Part shown: piece by piece, positions 7,714-14,798 of the stretch
Layout: each line of letters begins with the position of its first letter
How positions within the stretch are numbered: position 1 is the stretch's first letter
Assembly: GCA_965206015.1 (NCBI GenBank)
Contig: CBDBIW010000004.1
Span: 186,001-250,000, forward strand
DNA: 64,000 nt
Direction of reading: 5' to 3'
Source: JAJCYL01 sp965206015
GTDB lineage: Bacteria; Bacteroidota; Bacteroidia; Cytophagales; Cyclobacteriaceae
The notes under the pieces: model-generated
What the model was told of the DNA's origin: nothing
Databases searched by the model: none
The model's input: only the letters and a program-made list of their open reading frames with translations
Position numbers and translations under genes: made by a program

Positions 7714-8984
7714 GAATTGTTACTAAATAATATGACCATTACTGAGGGCTAATAGAATAATTCCATTCCCCATGAAAAGCACTTGGGGAGATACTGATGT
7801 TTTCCATTTTTTCATCACTTATTTTGATACCTGTTTTGTAAGAACCCTTATCTATTTGGCAATCAACTTCAAGTCCTTTGTTTGTTTTTGTGGCCCCTAT
7901 TAATTTGATCATTACCTCATAACTGACCAAAGGCCTTCCTCTCCAGTTCTTGGAAATATAAGAAAACAAGCGGTGTTCTATTTTATTCCATTTGCTTGTG
8001 CCTGGTGGGAAATGAACAACCTCTATGGTCAACCCTGCTTCATTGGCCAATTTTTGCAGCTCATATTTCCATAGCCTGTTCCTGGAACCGTTACTGCCAC
8101 CCCCATCTGCGGTAATAAGTAGTGAATCAGCATTGTTATGATAATAAATACCCATCTCATACCACCAATTCCTGATACTTTGGACGGCAAATTCGGCTGT
8201 ATCCTTTGTGATGCCAACATTGACCCAACCTTTGTTCTCTTTCAGGTCATAAACCCCATAAGGTATGGCCACCCCTTCGGCATCTGTAAGAAAATCATAA
8301 GCGTTTACTTTTGAAGGTGATCCCTTTGGGTTCCATTCTGACCCATTGTTTTTGTAATTGCCAATCAACTCTCGCTTTTTTGCGTCTACCGAAACAACAG
8401 GCTGGTTTCTCTTTAAGTATTGATTGACCTTGTTATTTATGTGTTCAAATTGAGCATCCCTGTCTTTATGCCCCTTACCTTCATAAGTCTTTCGGTTAGC
8501 TTGTAAACTAAAGCCATGGGTTTTCAATGCCTCTCCAATCACCCTGTGGCTTATGTGTACACCCGAGCCCTTAAGGGCGGACTCAATATTCCTCAGGCTT
8601 TTACTGACCCATTGTAAGGCTGATTGGGGCTCCCCACGTGTATGGGGCTCTATGAATTGCTTTATCTTTTCCCATACCAGACCAGTTACTTTTTTCTTTC
8701 TCCCTGCCCCGACTTTCCTCAAAGGTCGGTTTACCAATAGGTGGTCTTTTGCCCCCAATTCGCTTATACCTTTGTTGATTGTATTATGCGAAACCCCAGT
8801 CAATTTTTCTATCTTCCTTTTACCCCCACGGCCTAAAAACTCAGCTTCTGAGGCAAGGTAAATACGTTTCTGACCCTCATTTAAACAAGGCAGTACCAGA
8901 TTGATCTTCTTCAGTAATTTTTCGTCTTCCATTCTGTGAAGTTCGATGAAAAATATACAATAGTCAATCTATTTCGTAACAATT
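7714..8984 (-). mobile_element. ISAzo13-family insertion sequence with flanking 6-bp repeat
   Basis: Ends are AATTGTTACTAAAT at the left (from 7715) and the reverse complement AATTGTTACGAAAT at the right, about 1.27 kb apart, enclosing one transposase. ACTTAG lies directly outside both ends (7708-7713 and 8985-8990) and is a likely target-site duplication, so the insertion is probably fairly recent. Exact ends are uncertain by a base or two. Confidence 0.75.
7739..8932 (-). CDS. ISAzo13 family transposase
   Basis: 397 residues, full length for the family. An N-terminal helix-turn-helix region (about 36-62, with GVSHNTINKGISEL) is followed by a DDE-type catalytic core: Asp183 in SVDAKKREL, Asp276 in ITADGGGSNGSRNRLWK, and Glu319 in KWNKIEHRLFSYI. 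The motif KWNKIEHRLF is typical of ISAzo13 proteins. All catalytic residues are present, so the enzyme looks active. It starts 52 bases inside the right end of the element. Confidence 0.92.
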   Translation of the reverse strand: MEDEKLLKKINLVLPCLNEGQKRIYLASEAEFLGRGGKRKIEKLTGVSHNTINKGISELGAKDHLLVNRPLRKVGAGRKKKVTGLVWEKIKQFIEPHTRGEPQSALQWVSKSLRNIESALKGSGVHISHRVIGEALKTHGFSLQANRKTYEGKGHKDRDAQFEHINNKVNQYLKRNQPVVSVDAKKRELIGNYKNNGSEWNPKGSPSKVNAYDFLTDAEGVAIPYGVYDLKENKGWVNVGITKDTAEFAVQSIRNWWYEMGIYYHNNADSLLITADGGGSNGSRNRLWKYELQKLANEAGLTIEVVHFPPGTSKWNKIEHRLFSYISKNWRGRPLVSYEVMIKLIGATKTNKGLEVDCQIDKGSYKTGIKISDEKMENISISPSAFHGEWNYSISPQ

Positions 8985-9042
8985 ACTTAGTATAATGGTT
9001 ACTAAAAAAATAAAATCTCTTTGTAGAAAAGAATCAAATAAC

Positions 9043-9076
9043 TATTTCAAGGCATGTGCTATATCGTTTGTTAGAC
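9043..9076 (-). repeat. Half of an attC-like site (E)
   Basis: On the minus strand GTCTAAC (a perfect RYYYAAC box) begins directly after the stop of the frameshifted gene at 9077 and continues ACGATATAGCACATGCC. No matching left arm is visible between here and the IS, nor in the sequence on its far side. The second arm may have been deleted or has diverged. The resemblance to site D (GCTATATA) is partial. Confidence 0.45.
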
Positions 9077-9537
9077 TTATTTTTTCTCAGTCAAGTTGCA
9101 ATTATCTTGCAGCAGACTTTCTAATTCCTTTCTAGCGGTTCGCTCAACTACTTCGACTAGTTCTACTCTTGCCCTGGTAAAACTCATTTTCATGTTTGTT
9201 TTTAAAAAATAAATTTCTCCGGCTTCAAGCGGCACCTCATATCCAGTAACTTTCTTAGGCCATATTTCTACTCCTCCTACCTTAGCTCGAAAATCTGAAT
9301 TCCCAGGTTTTCTTTGATAAATCATGTACCTTTTGTTACTCAGTTTACATAATTTCTCACCACCTTCAAATATCGCCCAGTTACGTGCCGCTCCTTGAAG
9401 CTGGGGTGTTCTATATATTACAATCGTAGCGAGTTCTTATTTGTCATTGCTTCCAAAATAGGTTTTGGTAGTTCCTGAGAAATAGCTTTAAAAGAGATAA
9501 TTGACAATGTGATTAAACCAATAAATTTGTTCTTCAT
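9077..9537 (-). pseudogene. Secreted protein gene with a single frameshift
   Basis: From ATG 9537 the frame reads MKNKFIGLITLSIISFKAIS, a signal peptide, then QELPKPILEAMTNKNS and stops near 9420. A second frame continues with ATIVIYRTPQLQGAARNWAIF through to EKK at 9077. The joined product of about 153 residues resembles small DUF2846-like proteins (AARNWAIFEGG, PLEAGEIYFLKT), a tentative match. The total length (461) is not divisible by three. The second half alone has an ATG at 9325, but starting there would lose the signal and the first conserved strand. Confidence 0.65.
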
Positions 9538-9575
9538 AATTTTAAGTATTTATTTCACGATTAAGTCTAACAACA

Positions 9576-9603
9576 ATATAATCGTAACTAGTTACGATTA
9601 TAT
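9576..9603. other. Perfect 28-bp palindrome
   Basis: ATATAATCGTAACT is followed directly by its exact inverse AGTTACGATTATAT, centred on CTAG. It lies 38 bases upstream of the start of the frameshifted secreted-protein gene. It could be an operator, a cruciform or a remnant of a recombination site. The remaining bases of this leader, up to site F, hold no gene that I can see; CAAAGTAGG and CCTACTTTGG-like short inverted pairs occur near 9700-9725. Confidence 0.6.
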
Positions 9604-9756
9604 CCCTTATATCTAGCTAAATCTAAAGGATTTTTGATACCCGACAAAACGTCTGTTGAGGTTTTTATTTTCCTTTTGTCTTGTTTTCCTGTTAACCAGG
9701 TTGCCAAAGTAGGAAAAACACTTTGGACGTTGATAATACGTTCTGCTACTCATTAC

Positions 9757-9869
9757 CCATAACGTCTTGATAAAATGAGTGCGCCCACCACTACAGAAAG
9801 CAAAGAAGTTTCGATTCTACTTTCCATTTATTAAGATCATAGGCGCATTCATTTTATCTATTGTTACCT
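9757..9869 (-). repeat. attC-like imperfect palindrome F
   Basis: GATAAAATGAGTGCGCC on the left pairs with GGCGCATTCATTTTATC on the right with one mismatch. Outer boxes are ATAACGTC (9759-9766) and ATTGTTAC (9861-9867). The inner GAAGTTTC block matches site A. On the minus strand the site starts 32 bases after the stop of the 88-codon gene and ends ACGTTATG. Confidence 0.65.
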
Positions 9870-9901
9870 GTTTTTAAGGCACTTTAGTCATTTCCATTTT
9901 G

Positions 9902-10168
9902 TCAATGTAATTCAGGAATTTTCGAAACATTTTGAACTCTTTCCGACTGTTTAAATTTCTCAGTAAATAAATCCAAATATTCTTGTTGAGATTTTAAATA
10001 TTCTTCATCGTTCCAATAGTAACTTCTTTGATTTTGAGTGCTTTCAAGTTTCACAAGTGATACTCTTAAGTTCTTTGGCAAAGAATAACTCCCATCAAGA
10101 ATTTTTTGAATATTTTCCTCAGAAATTGTAGAATTTTTGTCTTCAAATAAAGATTTTGAATCAGGCAC
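9902..10168 (-). CDS. Small hypothetical protein, possibly truncated
   Basis: 88 residues from a GTG at 10168; the in-frame TAG 15 bases further upstream leaves no other good start. The product is acidic and polar (LFEDKNSTISEENIQKILDG, then a Gln/Glu/Lys-rich tail). No domain recognised and no signal peptide. It lies next to the IS1595 remnant, so the 5' end may have been removed by insertion. It is the outermost cassette-like gene before site F. Confidence 0.45.
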   Translation of the reverse strand: MPDSKSLFEDKNSTISEENIQKILDGSYSLPKNLRVSLVKLESTQNQRSYYWNDEEYLKSQQEYLDLFTEKFKQSERVQNVSKIPELH

Positions 10169-10241
10169 ATAATAAATTAGCTATAAATTTATGTATATCG
10201 TTGATTTTCAGTATCTTACGTATGGTTTAAAACGTAAAACA

Positions 10242-10770
10242 ATGGAAAAAAGACACAAAAGCATTCGTCTTTTCGAATTTCAACAGCAATTTCCCGATGA
10301 CCAATCGTGTTATGATCATCTGGCCAATCTTAAATGTCCCAATGGGTTCAAATGCGAGAAATGCGAACATACTCATTTGTGTAAAGGGAAGTTGGCCCCG
10401 ACACGCCAATGCACTACATGCGGTTATCAGGCAACTCCGACAAGCGGAACCCTCTTTCACAAAGTGAAATTCCCTATTCTTAAAGCTTTCTACATCGTCT
10501 ATTTTATGGCAACAAACAAACAAGGTATTTCTTCTACTGAACTAAGTCGTAAACTAGCACTGAGACAGAAAACCTGTTGGGCTTTTAAGCAAAAAGTCAT
10601 GAAAGCCACGGCGAGCAGTCAAAAATTTCCTATGCCTGGAAAGGTGGAAGTAGATGAAACAGTAGTCGGGGCAGGAAGAAAGCACTAAAGGCCGTCAAAA
10701 TGAAGATAAGAAGCTTGTAGTGGTAGCTATTGAAGGAGGAGGCAGGGCGATTGGCCGGGTATATGCTCCC
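10242..10770 (+). pseudogene. IS1595 family transposase remnant
   Basis: From ATG 10242 (MEKRHKSIRLFEFQQQFP) the N-terminal zinc ribbon is clear: CPNGFKCEKC near the start, then CTTCGYQATPTSGTLFH. The catalytic strand EVDETVVG with the first Asp follows. A frameshift near 10680 turns GRK into a stop, and the next frame carries on with KGRQNEDKKLVVVAIEGGGR. Similarity ends near 10760, so the second half of the catalytic domain is missing. Inactive. Confidence 0.85.
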
Positions 10771-10850
10771 CCTCATAAGGGGCGCAAAGCGAGTGTGCCC
10801 TTCGGGGGTCTGATAGCGAAGATTTTAGCACTAAACAAAGCAATCAAAAA
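10759..10850. other. Hairpin-rich segment of unknown origin
   Basis: Right after the IS1595 match breaks off there are stacked short palindromes: CCCCCTCATAAGGGG, then GGGCGCA...TGTGCCC, then CCCTTCGGGGG. This is far more GC-rich than the surroundings. It is formally in frame with a short ORF that ends at 10902 and overlaps the next gene by four bases (ATGA), but that ORF does not look like a real gene. It may be the structured end of an inserted element. Confidence 0.35.
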
Positions 10851-10898
10851 TGAGCAAGGAGATTTATTTCGTACGCTCTGTATAAACTATAACAAAGC

Positions 10899-12389
10899 AT
10901 GAATATATCAATCTCACATCCCCACCTAGTAAAGCAATGGCATCCCACAAAAAATGGCACTAGAAGACCAGAAGAGTTTTCGCATGGTAGTGGATATACT
11001 GCTTGGTGGGTATGTGAAAAAGCCAAAGACCATGTTTGGCCAGCCAAGATCTGCAAAAGGACAAGAAAGCATATCCCTACTGGATGCCCAATGTGTAGCA
11101 ATTCAAAAGTGGTAGAATCAAATTGTCTTGCCACTACTCACCCCGAACTATCTAAGCAATGGGATTATTCGAAAAATAAAATCACTCCAAAAGAAGTCAC
11201 TAGAGGATCTAATGAAAAAATCTATTGGATATGTGAGAAAGGGCACAGCTTTCTTGCAGAAATATCTAAAAAAACCAGAAAAGATCAGCCTACAGGGTGC
11301 AGGTTTTGTTCGGGAAAGGAAAGAACGGAATCAAATAAACTGAGTGTAACACATCCAGAATTAATGATGGAATGGCATAAAAGCCTAAATACTAATGATC
11401 CAAATCAGCTTGGCGCAGGGAGTGCGAAAAAGGTATGGTGGCAATGCTCAAGAAACTCTAATCATGTATGGAAGTCTTCCATATACTCAAGAGCAACTAA
11501 GGGAACAAAATGCGAATATTGTTCAGGAAGAAAGGCTACTTCGGAAAACTGTCTAAAAACTACTCACCCTGAAATTGCAAAAGAATTTCACCCTAACAGG
11601 AATGGCAAGCATACTCCAGAAACTTTAGTTTCAGGAAGTCACATTGAAGCAATTTGGGTATGTCAACACGGGCATGAATGGAAAGCAAAAGTTAAAGATC
11701 GATCTACAGGGGGCAAAAAATGTCCTTATTGCAAAAGTCTAGGAGTAAGAAACCCTGAAATAGCAAAAGAATGGCATCAAATCAAAAATGACAAAACACC
11801 TTATGATGTAACACCAGGGAGTGGAGAAAGAGCTTGGTGGATTTGTTCAAAAAGACACGAATGGCCGACTATTATTAATCATAGGTATCAAGATAAAAGT
11901 GGTTGTCCATATTGTTACAATCCATATCAATCTCTAAACGAATTAATGATAATTTTTGAGCTTCAATTAATATTCCCTGAAGTTTCAGAAGAGGGAAGCA
12001 CACTCGATTTAAAGGAAGAAATTATACGACCTGATATATTAATACCAGAGTTAAAAATTTGCATTGAGTACGATGGCGAGTATTACCACTCTGATAGGTT
12101 ACATAGAGATACAGAAAAAACACAAATGATGATTGATAATGGTTATCAAGTAATTAGGATTAGAGAAAAGCCTTTAGCTAGCATTACAAAAAATGATGTC
12201 TTAATTAAGAAATTAAGAGTAAGTAGAAATAATGGTAAAATACTTGTAGATCAAGTTTTAAAGAAAGTGGTGGAGCTTTGTACGCTTGATGCTAAAACAC
12301 AAAAAAAGGTAGATGAATACCTAGAATATAAATTTCTTCAAAGATTAGACGAAGCTAAATCTTATAGAAATAGCCTGAAAATTAGATGA
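10899..12389 (+). CDS. Five-zinc-ribbon protein with VSR/DUF559-like nuclease domain
   Basis: 496 residues. Five tandem repeats of about 60 residues (7-70, 81-140, 152-210, 223-280, 285-340) each begin HPEL/HPEI-like, contain a WWxC or IWxC step (Cys39, 112, 183, 255, 316) and end in CxxC (63/66, 134/137, 205/208, 275/278, 336/339). This is the treble-clef-like ribbon of Pfam PF14311. The C-terminus (345-430) has the VSR/DUF559-like restriction fold pattern RPDILI (Asp379), CIEYDGEYYH (Glu390, Asp392) and YQVIRIRE. Likely a DNA-binding endonuclease with a homing, defence or mobile-element role; this is inference. It sits between IS remnants, and ATG overlaps a preceding TGA. Confidence 0.8.
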   Translation: MNISISHPHLVKQWHPTKNGTRRPEEFSHGSGYTAWWVCEKAKDHVWPAKICKRTRKHIPTGCPMCSNSKVVESNCLATTHPELSKQWDYSKNKITPKEVTRGSNEKIYWICEKGHSFLAEISKKTRKDQPTGCRFCSGKERTESNKLSVTHPELMMEWHKSLNTNDPNQLGAGSAKKVWWQCSRNSNHVWKSSIYSRATKGTKCEYCSGRKATSENCLKTTHPEIAKEFHPNRNGKHTPETLVSGSHIEAIWVCQHGHEWKAKVKDRSTGGKKCPYCKSLGVRNPEIAKEWHQIKNDKTPYDVTPGSGERAWWICSKRHEWPTIINHRYQDKSGCPYCYNPYQSLNELMIIFELQLIFPEVSEEGSTLDLKEEIIRPDILIPELKICIEYDGEYYHSDRLHRDTEKTQMMIDNGYQVIRIREKPLASITKNDVLIKKLRVSRNNGKILVDQVLKKVVELCTLDAKTQKKVDEYLEYKFLQRLDEAKSYRNSLKIR

Positions 12390-12397
12390 TTAAAAAA

Positions 12398-13002
12398 CAA
12401 TAGCGTCCTAAACGTTTTAGGATGATGTGTTCCATCTTCTTTTTCACACAGATTAAGGGCATTAATGCTGTTTATTGAAACAGTACCTCCTGTGTTTGAT
12501 TTTTACGGTGATCAGGCGGATGATCAAAAGGGCTGTCCAGCCATCTATGCAAGTCGATTTTAACAAATAAGTTCAATCTTAGAAAAGCCACAAGGTTTGA
12601 AAGTTGCCAGCCATATTTTGCGAGTTCTTTCAGGAACTTGAGAATAACTATGGTCATCAGGGCTGTCCATACCTGAATCATCACAGCATTCTGAGTAGTC
12701 CCAATAAATGATTTGATATTTAGCAACTGTTTTATCTCGCTAAAGAAGATTTCTATCTGCCATCTGCTCTTGTAAAGTTCACTTACTGTGTTTGCTGTCC
12801 GGGACATTTGATTAGTAATCAATTCAATGGTTTGTTGATGCTGTTCATCCCAAATAGCAATTCTTACGGTCAATCTTAGAGATGATCTGAGAAAACAAAT
12901 TTATAGTTGACATGCAGGGATGGGGTTCGTTGTACAACTCAAAGATAATTTGAGATACGGATTTCTTCCCTGCTATTTTTTAAACGTTTAGGACCCTATT
13001 GG
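12398..13002 (-). mobile_element. Internally deleted IS4-type element
   Basis: Inverted ends of about 20 bp: CAATAGCGTCCTAAACGTTT at 12398-12417 and the inverse of CAATAGGGTCCTAAACGTTT at 12983-13002, with one mismatch. About 605 bp, far shorter than a full IS4-type element, with a fused transposase remnant inside. No flanking direct repeat is visible. It may still be mobilised in trans. Confidence 0.75.
12472..12913 (-). pseudogene. IS4 family transposase with internal deletion
   Basis: The start MSTINLFSQIISKIDR (from ATG 12913) resembles the DUF4372-type N-terminus of Bacteroidota IS4 transposases. About 16 codons in, the sequence jumps and changes frame to the C-terminal part, VRIAIWDEQHQQTIELITNQ onward, with the conserved SELYKSRWQIEIFFSEIKQ (the YREK-type region with the catalytic Glu) and LLNIKSFIGTTQNAV. 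The first two catalytic Asp residues are gone. Inactive. Confidence 0.85.
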
Positions 13003-13027
13003 ATACATACTTAACCTAATCAACTAA

Positions 13028-13186
13028 ATGCGCAATTGCTTAGGGGAAACTAGTTATTATGAACCCTGCCCTGATATGGTGTTGGCCAGAGACAATGGTA
13101 ACCTTGACAGTGATATATTAGATGGTATTACTGCATATAATCAAAAGGACTACCAAAAGGTCTCTATACAAACGGGAAGACGCTAA
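13028..13186 (+). pseudogene. Gene fragment with TPR-like start
   Basis: A 52-codon frame (MRNCLGETSYYEPCPDM, then NLDSDILDGITAYNQKDYQK) lies between the IS4-type element and gatB. The last part resembles the start of a tetratricopeptide repeat (DGITAYNQKDYQK). There is no in-frame continuation. It looks like the middle of a larger gene destroyed by rearrangement, but a short real gene cannot be excluded. Confidence 0.35.
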
Positions 13187-13229
13187 GGTCCTTTTGGAAG
13201 AACTATAATAAGAAAAATTGAAGTGAAAG

Positions 13230-14690
13230 TTAACAGCCTGACAATTCAAGGGCTTCCATCAGCAATTGATTGGCCTTTTTAGGATCAATCTTCCCCTGAG
13301 TCTCTTTCATTAACTCTCCCATGAAGAGACCCATTAACCCCTTTTTCCCATTTTGATATGCCTTTACTTTATCTGGGTATTGCGTCAGGATTGTTTCAAT
13401 AATCGGCATCAAATGCCCTCCATTATCAGTAATCATTAATCCCAATTGATTGGCTATCTGGTTGGCTGAAGAATCTGGATTTTTCAATAACTGTGGTAAA
13501 ATTTCACTTGATGCCTTCGAAAAACTGATCCTATTTGAGGAGACAAGATTGATTAGGTTTGACAGTTGTGCTGCTGTTAATGTTGTTTCATTGATTGTTT
13601 TATCGCTTTCATTCAAATACGACCTGACCGGACCTATCATCCAGTTTGCAGCAGCCTTTTTATCATTCACTAATTTGCACAACTCATCGTAATATAAAGC
13701 CAGTTCTTTAGACTCTGTTAGGGTTGTTGCATTAGACCTGGTTACTCCATATTCATTTATAAACCGATCAACAAATTGTCGAGGAAGCAAAGGCATCTTG
13801 CTTTTAATTTCATTGAGCCATTCATCAGAAATCTCAAAAGGACAAAGGTCAGGCTCAGGAAAATATCTGTAATCATTGAGATCTTCTTTTGTGCGCATGT
13901 CATAGGTTTGGCCAGAATCCACATCGTATAAACGAGTTTCACTAATAACCTCTATGCCTCGTTCTAACAGGCTGGATTGGCGCTCAATTTCAAAAATGAT
14001 GGCTTGCTTAACATGTTTAAAGGAGTTCATGTTTTTAACCTCAACCTTTTTACCAAGCTCAGTTGCTCCACCCAAAGAGATGGATACATTTGCATCGCAC
14101 CGTAGAGACCCTTTCTCCATATCTCCAGTACTTATTTCCAGGTAGCGAACCATTTTTCGTATCTCAGTCATAAGAACGGCAGCTTCATCCGATTCAGTTA
14201 TTACGGGGTCTGTTATCAATTCTATCAATGGCACTCCAGCCCTATTAAAATCCACGTTTGAGCTTTCGGTTTCCGGGTCATGAATCAACTTACCCGCATC
14301 TTCCTCTAAATGGATCTTTGTTAGGGAAATTGTTTTGTCGTTTCCTGCGGAATCAGTTATCGTAATTTTCCCGCCCTTGCAGATAGGAGTCTTGTGCTGC
14401 GTTAATTGATACCCCTTCGGCAAATCCGGGTAGAAGTAGTTTTTGCGGTCGAAGAACATTTGTTGGCTAATCGTAGAATTACAGGCCAAGCCCATCCGAA
14501 TGGCAAATTCTATTGTCTTTTTATTTAACCTCGGCAAGGTTCCGGGATGTGCCAAACTGACTACACTGATGTTAGTATTAGGTTCTGAGCCGTACTCATG
14601 CCTGTCTGCACAAAAAATTTTACTCTCTGTTGCTAATTGAATATGTACCTCAAGACCGATTTTGGGCTCATATTTATCTTTCGGGTCCAT
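13230..14690 (-). CDS. gatB: Asp-tRNA(Asn)/Glu-tRNA(Gln) amidotransferase subunit B
   Basis: 486 residues, full length. GatB is the kinase/amidation subunit that, with GatA and GatC, converts Glu-tRNA(Gln) to Gln-tRNA(Gln) in the cytoplasm. Conserved blocks are GLEVHIQL near residue 13, the YFYPDLPKGYQ segment near 95, the HLEEDAGKL motif and DFNRAGVPLIEL. The C-terminal Yqey-type domain ends MEALELSG. It follows alaS on the same strand after a gap of 108 bases. gatA and gatC are not in the window. Confidence 0.97.
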   Translation of the reverse strand: MDPKDKYEPKIGLEVHIQLATESKIFCADRHEYGSEPNTNISVVSLAHPGTLPRLNKKTIEFAIRMGLACNSTISQQMFFDRKNYFYPDLPKGYQLTQHKTPICKGGKITITDSAGNDKTISLTKIHLEEDAGKLIHDPETESSNVDFNRAGVPLIELITDPVITESDEAAVLMTEIRKMVRYLEISTGDMEKGSLRCDANVSISLGGATELGKKVEVKNMNSFKHVKQAIIFEIERQSSLLERGIEVISETRLYDVDSGQTYDMRTKEDLNDYRYFPEPDLCPFEISDEWLNEIKSKMPLLPRQFVDRFINEYGVTRSNATTLTESKELALYYDELCKLVNDKKAAANWMIGPVRSYLNESDKTINETTLTAAQLSNLINLVSSNRISFSKASSEILPQLLKNPDSSANQIANQLGLMITDNGGHLMPIIETILTQYPDKVKAYQNGKKGLMGLFMGELMKETQGKIDPKKANQLLMEALELSGC

Positions 14691-14798
14691 AAATTAGTTC
14701 GCAATAAAGTTCTGCTAATCTTAAAAATTGTCGGGTTTGGTTCTACTGAGGGTTGTGTCGAGTGAAACAATTCAAAGTTAGTTCAACTTACCTAAATC

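Noticed and set aside
8029..8861. ORFs inside the ISAzo13 element in other frames
   Set aside because: Shadows of the transposase; no start or codon pattern of their own.
9640..9740. A further small attC-like site
   Set aside because: AACGTC occurs on both sides but the stems are short and the boxes poorly matched; kept only as a weak hint.
881..9869. CRISPR array from the repeated palindromes
   Set aside because: Spacing is 1 to 3 kb, the arms differ between sites and genes lie between them; no short regular repeats and no cas genes.
10720..10902. 60-codon ORF before the zinc-ribbon gene
   Set aside because: First part is the shifted IS1595 transposase, the rest hairpin-rich DNA; not a real gene.
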